From: NCEH01 sp002257205
GTDB taxonomy: Bacteria; Pseudomonadota; Alphaproteobacteria; Rhizobiales; Xanthobacteraceae
NCBI RefSeq assembly: GCF_043195105.1
Contig: NZ_JBAFWO010000003.1
Strand: one strand, 5' to 3'
Length of the DNA: 64,000 bases
Part shown: piece by piece, positions 60,808-64,000 of the stretch
Numbering within the stretch: the stretch's first letter is position 1
Layout of the letters: every line of letters begins with the position of its first letter
The notes under the pieces: model-generated
Seen by the model: only the letters and a program-made list of their open reading frames with translations
Database searches by the model: none
What the model was told of the DNA's origin: nothing
Position numbers and translations under genes: made by a program

Positions 60808-61659
60808 ATGCGCGATCCCGTCACCCTCCTGCCCCACCGCTCCACCCATGTGATCGCGCCGGACGGCGTTTCCCTGGCGGTCCAGGAATGGGGCACGGCG
60901 CTCGGACCGCCGGTGCTGTTCATCCACGGCTACAGCCAGAGCGGCCTATGCTGGCGGCGGCAGGTGGAGAGCGACACGCTGGCGCATCTGCGGCTGGTCA
61001 CGTTCGACCTGCGCGGCCACGGCGCCTCCGCCAAGCCGCTGGAACCCGCGCATTATCAGCAGGATAGCCGCTGGGCGGGCGACATCGCCGCGCTCATCGA
61101 CCAGCTCGAGCTGGAGCGGCCGGTGGTGGTGGGATGGTCCTATGGCGGGCGGGTGATCTGCGATTATCTGCGCCATCATGGGGACGCCGCATTGGGCGGA
61201 CTGGTGTTCGTGGACGCGGTGGTGGCCACCGAGCGGGCGCTGTTCGGCACCTGCAACAATCTGATGCGCCTGATGGGTAGCGAGGATCTCGCGACCAACA
61301 TCGCCGCCACCCGTGCCTTCCTGCGCAAATGCTTCGAGATCCCGCTCGATGCCGAGAGCTTCGAAATCACCCTCGCCGCGAACATGATGGTGCCGCCCCA
61401 GGTGCGCGCGAGCATGGGCGGCCGCCCGGCGGACTACGCGCCGGAGCTCGCCGCCCTCACCCGCCCGGTCTTGGCGGTGCACGGGCGCAAGGACCAAGTG
61501 ATTCTCCCCGCCATGTCGGACCGCATCGCCGAACACGCCCGAGGCGCCGAGCATGTGGTGTTTGAAACCTGCGGCCACGCGCCATTTCTGGAGGCGCCGG
61601 AAGCCTTCAATGCCCTGCTCGCGGGGTTCATCGACGTGGCAAGACATTCCCCAAAGTAA
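60808..61659 (+). CDS. alpha/beta hydrolase
   Basis: A 283-residue alpha/beta hydrolase fold protein. The oxyanion-side motif HGYSQSG is at residue 40, FDLRGHGAS at 66, the nucleophile Ser111 in VVVGWSYGG, and a late His in CGHAPFLEAPEAF with an acid in GRKDQV. The substrate is unknown; relatives include esterases, haloperoxidase-like enzymes and lactonases. No signal peptide is seen. It is co-transcribed with the VIT1/CCC1-type gene. Confidence 0.9.
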   Translation: MRDPVTLLPHRSTHVIAPDGVSLAVQEWGTALGPPVLFIHGYSQSGLCWRRQVESDTLAHLRLVTFDLRGHGASAKPLEPAHYQQDSRWAGDIAALIDQLELERPVVVGWSYGGRVICDYLRHHGDAALGGLVFVDAVVATERALFGTCNNLMRLMGSEDLATNIAATRAFLRKCFEIPLDAESFEITLAANMMVPPQVRASMGGRPADYAPELAALTRPVLAVHGRKDQVILPAMSDRIAEHARGAEHVVFETCGHAPFLEAPEAFNALLAGFIDVARHSPK

Positions 61660-61816
61660 GCAATGCCCGCGATTGCGACGTTCGATCACAGGTGCGTTCC
61701 GTGGGGAACCTCGCTGCCACAAATCGGTTGCATGAGCGCCGCATTTGAGGCGACATCCCCTATGACGCCGGTGGACGCTGCGTTCCCGGCGACATTATTG
61801 ACCGAGGTGGGTCCCC

Positions 61817-62401
61817 ATGGCTTTCAAGACCTTCGCCGTCGCCAGTTTCGCCGCCCTCGTCATCGGCGCGATGCCCGCAAAAGCCAACGACAATTTCGAC
61901 ATCTTCGGCTTCACCAAGCTGTTCGGCACCTCGTCCATGGGCGTCACGGCCGGCACCTCGCCCATCCCGCGCCAGATGGTGGCGATCGACGGCAAGTATA
62001 AGCCGGGCACGATCATCATCCGCACCAACGAGCGGCGCCTGTATTACGTGACGGCGCCGGGCCAGGCGATCCGGTATGGCATCGGCGTCGGCCGCGAGGG
62101 CTTTCAATGGTCCGGCGTGAAGACCGTGAGCGCCAAGAAGGAATGGCCCTCCTGGACCCCGCCGTCGCAAATGCTGAAGCGCCGTCCTGATCTTCCGCGC
62201 TACATGCCCGGCGGCATCGACAATCCGCTCGGCGCGCGCGCCATGTATCTGGGATCGAGCCTGTATCGCATCCACGGCTCCAACGAGCCGGACACCATCG
62301 GGCAGGCGGTCTCGTCCGGCTGCATCCGCATGACCAATGACGATGTGACCGACCTCTACAATCGCGTCAGGATCGGCGCCACCGTCTATGTGATGCGCTG
62401 A
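61817..62401 (+). CDS. L,D-transpeptidase (YkuD domain)
   Basis: A 194-residue exported enzyme that makes 3-3 peptidoglycan crosslinks or anchors proteins to the wall. There is a signal peptide (MAFKTFAVASFAALVIGAMPAKA). The YkuD domain carries the catalytic block YRIHGSNEPDTIGQAVSSGC with His153, Cys169 and Arg171 in IRM. GAGG lies ten bases before the ATG. Such genes are plentiful in Rhizobiales, whose walls are rich in L,D-crosslinks. No neighbour suggests a special role. Confidence 0.94.
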   Translation: MAFKTFAVASFAALVIGAMPAKANDNFDIFGFTKLFGTSSMGVTAGTSPIPRQMVAIDGKYKPGTIIIRTNERRLYYVTAPGQAIRYGIGVGREGFQWSGVKTVSAKKEWPSWTPPSQMLKRRPDLPRYMPGGIDNPLGARAMYLGSSLYRIHGSNEPDTIGQAVSSGCIRMTNDDVTDLYNRVRIGATVYVMR

Positions 62402-62454
62402 CCGCAGGATCGCCGGCGGCTTCGGCGCGCCGGCCCCGGACACAAAGCGGACAA

Positions 62455-62487
62455 AGAAAAAGGCCGCTGCGGCACAGGCCGGCGGCC
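62455..62487 (-). terminator. intrinsic terminator of cspA (minus strand)
   Basis: Arms GGCCGC (62462-62467) and GCGGCC (62482-62487) are followed on the minus strand by TTTTTCTTT. It lies past the repeat array downstream of cspA. Confidence 0.55.
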
Positions 62488-62507
62488 GAGAGTCCCGTCT
62501 GGTTCGC

Positions 62508-62606
62508 CCGGACAAGGAAACCGATCCGGCTTTACCCGGACAGGAGAAGAACCGATCCGGCTGAAGCCGGACAGGAAAAGACCGATCCGGCCAGGGCCGG
62601 ATCGGC
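62508..62606. repeat. three tandem copies of a 28-31-base repeat
   Basis: Units start at 62508, 62536 and 62567 and share CCGGACAGGAnAAGACCGATCCGGC; the last is followed by a partial CCGGATCGG. Each unit holds CCGGAC...GATCCGG, which can pair. The array lies between the convergent ends of the L,D-transpeptidase and cspA genes. There are no spacers, so it is not CRISPR. Confidence 0.8.
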
Positions 62607-62614
62607 GGGCAGCC

Positions 62615-62821
62615 TCAGAGGGCAGCGAGGTTCGAAGCCTTGGACTTGCCGCGGTTGTCGTCGACCACGTCGAACGACACCTTCTGGCCCTCGTTGAGCG
62701 TGCTCAGTCCCGAGCGCTCGACGTCGCTGATGTGGACGAACACGTCGGCGCCGCCGCCATCCTGCTGGATGAAGCCGAAGCCCTTCTGGGTGTTGAAAAA
62801 CTTGACAGTACCTGTGGCCAT
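62615..62821 (-). CDS. cspA: cold shock protein (CspA family)
   Basis: A 68-residue single cold-shock domain that binds single-stranded RNA and DNA. RNP1 (KGFGFIQ) and RNP2 (VFVHI) are intact in MATGTVKFFNTQKGFGFI and ADVFVHISDVERSG. GGAGG lies six bases upstream of the ATG. It is a monocistronic gene with a long upstream non-coding stretch. The symbol marks the family; paralogues are usual. Confidence 0.96.
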   Translation of the reverse strand: MATGTVKFFNTQKGFGFIQQDGGGADVFVHISDVERSGLSTLNEGQKVSFDVVDDNRGKSKASNLAAL

Positions 62822-63258
62822 ATCGGCCTCCGTTCAGACGTTGCATTTGCTCCGCGCTTGACACGCGGGAGCCGGGCAGTCCGAAGGGAATAGGCTTGAG
62901 ATCGCGGCCCGAAGGGAACGAAACAAGGCAGGCCGCACGAACTGTCCCAGCCCCTTTCGCGCCGCGGTCTTCACCGCCGGCCGCGAAAAAGCACCCAGCC
63001 AGAGCAGGGGACCGGAGTACATCCGTCCGCGTCCCCATTCCGCGCTCGCGCGCAGGACGTCTGTCTGGGATGGGTGCAACATAAGCACAAACTGCGACGC
63101 AACAAGGGCATCGGCGCACTTTCTCGCCGCCGCCGCCCCGCGCTCCACGCGGTGCCCGCCCAGGGCTCTTGCTTTGCCGATCGAAATCAAGGGCTTGGCG
63201 AAACCCAGACGGACGGGCGCCGGGCATATTTCTTCTGTGCGTGGCGCTCGCTCCAGGG
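62822..63258. other. 437-base gene-free region upstream of cspA
   Basis: No gene is supported here. On the minus strand TTGTTG (63105-63100) and TATGTT (63083-63078) with a 16-base spacer resemble a sigma-70 promoter. If used, cspA would have a leader of about 250 bases, long even for cold-shock genes, whose leaders often regulate translation. This is inferred from the sequence pattern only. Confidence 0.35.
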
Positions 63259-64000
63259 CTATTTCGAGGTTTCGGCCGCCTTGGCGACGAAGCGGCCGTC
63301 GAATGTCTTCGGCAGGTCGATTTTCGCTGCCTTCAGCTCGGGGTCGAATTCCACCAGCATGTTCAGCGCGTTCTTCATCCCGCTCTCGGGAATGATGCCG
63401 GTCTGCGAATAGATCGGCTTCGACGCCTTCACCGCCGCGAGATAAAGCGCCGGATCGCCGAGCAGATACTCTTCCGGCACCACCTTCGCCACATCCTCGG
63501 GCGTGGCGGTCTTCAGCCACATGAGGGCCTTGTAGAAGGCATTCACCAGCTTCTGCGTGGTGACCGGATTTTCCGCGATGAAATCGGTCTTCATATAGAG
63601 CACGGCGGCCGGATTGGTGCCGCCGAAGATCTTCTGGTTGCCCTCTTCGGTGCGGCTGTCCGCCAGCACCACCACGTCGCCGTCGCTCTCCAGCTTGGTG
63701 ATGACGGGGTCGAGGTTCGACAGGGCGTCGATTTCGCCGCGCTTCATCTGCGCCACCGCCGAGGCCCCGCCGCCGACGCCCACGAACGACACGTCCTCGG
63801 GCTTCAGGCCCTCTTTGGCCAAAAGAAAATTGACGAAGAAGTTCGTGGAGGAGCCGGGCGCCGTCACGCCGATCTTCGCCCCCTTCAGGTCCTTCACGCT
63901 CTTATAGGTGCCGGCCTTGTCCTTGCGCACCACCAGCACGATGCCGGGATAGCGGCCAAGCTCGATCACCGAGGTGATGTCCTGCCCCTTGGCCTGCATG
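63259..64000 (-). CDS. ABC transporter substrate-binding protein, NitT/TauT/SsuA type, N-terminus off the window
   Basis: The C-terminal part (about 247 residues) of a periplasmic binding protein. The frame runs past the right edge, so signal peptide and first third are missing. The fold shows GIVLVVRKDK, LKGAKIGVTAPGSSTNFFVNFLLAKEGL, VGVGGGASAVAQMKRGEIDALSNLDP and a helical C-terminus. This is the NMT1/SsuA family, whose members bind nitrate, taurine, sulfonates or pyrimidine precursors; the ligand cannot be told. ATPase and permease genes should lie beyond the window. Confidence 0.9.
   Translation of the reverse strand, partial: MQAKGQDITSVIELGRYPGIVLVVRKDKAGTYKSVKDLKGAKIGVTAPGSSTNFFVNFLLAKEGLKPEDVSFVGVGGGASAVAQMKRGEIDALSNLDPVITKLESDGDVVVLADSRTEEGNQKIFGGTNPAAVLYMKTDFIAENPVTTQKLVNAFYKALMWLKTATPEDVAKVVPEEYLLGDPALYLAAVKASKPIYSQTGIIPESGMKNALNMLVEFDPELKAAKIDLPKTFDGRFVAKAAETSK

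Noticed and set aside
62508..62606. CRISPR array
   Set aside because: Only three directly adjoining units without unique spacers, and no cas gene in the window.

Overview
The window is a GC-rich, densely coded stretch of chromosome from an alphaproteobacterium, most likely a member of the Hyphomicrobiales (Rhizobiales). The evidence is the gene families: invasion-associated-locus-B protein, DUF1127 protein beside an LrhA-type LysR regulator, plant-type glutamate-cysteine ligase, OpgG/OpgH periplasmic glucan synthesis, and the glyA-nrdR-ribD-ribE-ribH-nusB-thiL order. Genus cannot be settled from sequence alone; a Xanthobacteraceae-like lineage is a guess. I see no insertion sequence, prophage, integrase, rRNA or CRISPR array. 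There is one tRNA, tRNA-Val(CAC).

Layout. 1-1.7 kb: aa3 cytochrome oxidase subunits II and I (ctaC, ctaD cut by the left edge) with an FNR/FixK-type box upstream. 2-9.9 kb: IalB-like secreted protein, CPA2 cation/proton antiporter, MATE exporter, DUF937 protein, DUF1127 protein divergent from a LysR regulator, EamA exporter. 10-12.7 kb: gshA and an AI-2E family permease. 12.9-23.1 kb: a fatty-acid block: fadD, fadL, a MerR-family regulator, then thiolase, hydroxyacyl-CoA dehydrogenase/enoyl-CoA hydratase, acyl-CoA dehydrogenase and an SCP2 protein. Uptake, activation and beta-oxidation are thus gathered around one regulator with repeated sequence motifs at the promoters. 23.3-29.7 kb: orphan secreted protein, Ohr peroxidase, a citrate-type MFS symporter, a two-component system divergent from a Spy/LTXXQ-like periplasmic protein, and a tiny gene. 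29.7-33.4 kb: opgG-opgH. 33.5-39.4 kb: glyA/nrdR/riboflavin/nusB/thiL run. 39.6-42.2 kb: exbB-exbD-tonB.

42.5-50.4 kb: rimO, rpoZ, NYN RNase-like gene, family-5 uracil-DNA glycosylase, peroxiredoxin, smpB, dapA and a lytic transglycosylase. 50.5-59.1 kb: Bcr/CflA exporter, two small hypotheticals, glutathione reductase (partner of gshA further left), a two-domain glycosyltransferase, DUF2059 protein, rpiA, an exported hypothetical and gph. 59.2-64 kb: tRNA-Val, short repeats, a perfect 16-bp parS palindrome, a small exported protein, a VIT1/CCC1 family transporter, alpha/beta hydrolase, L,D-transpeptidase, a repeat array, cspA, and a NitT/TauT-type substrate-binding protein cut by the right edge.

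I did not find a clearly new multi-gene system. The points most worth following are in non-coding DNA: the parS site, the three helically phased CAAGAACA repeats in front of the beta-oxidation operon, the motif shared by the fadL and merR promoters, the FNR box before the oxidase genes, and REP-like hairpins whose arms co-vary.
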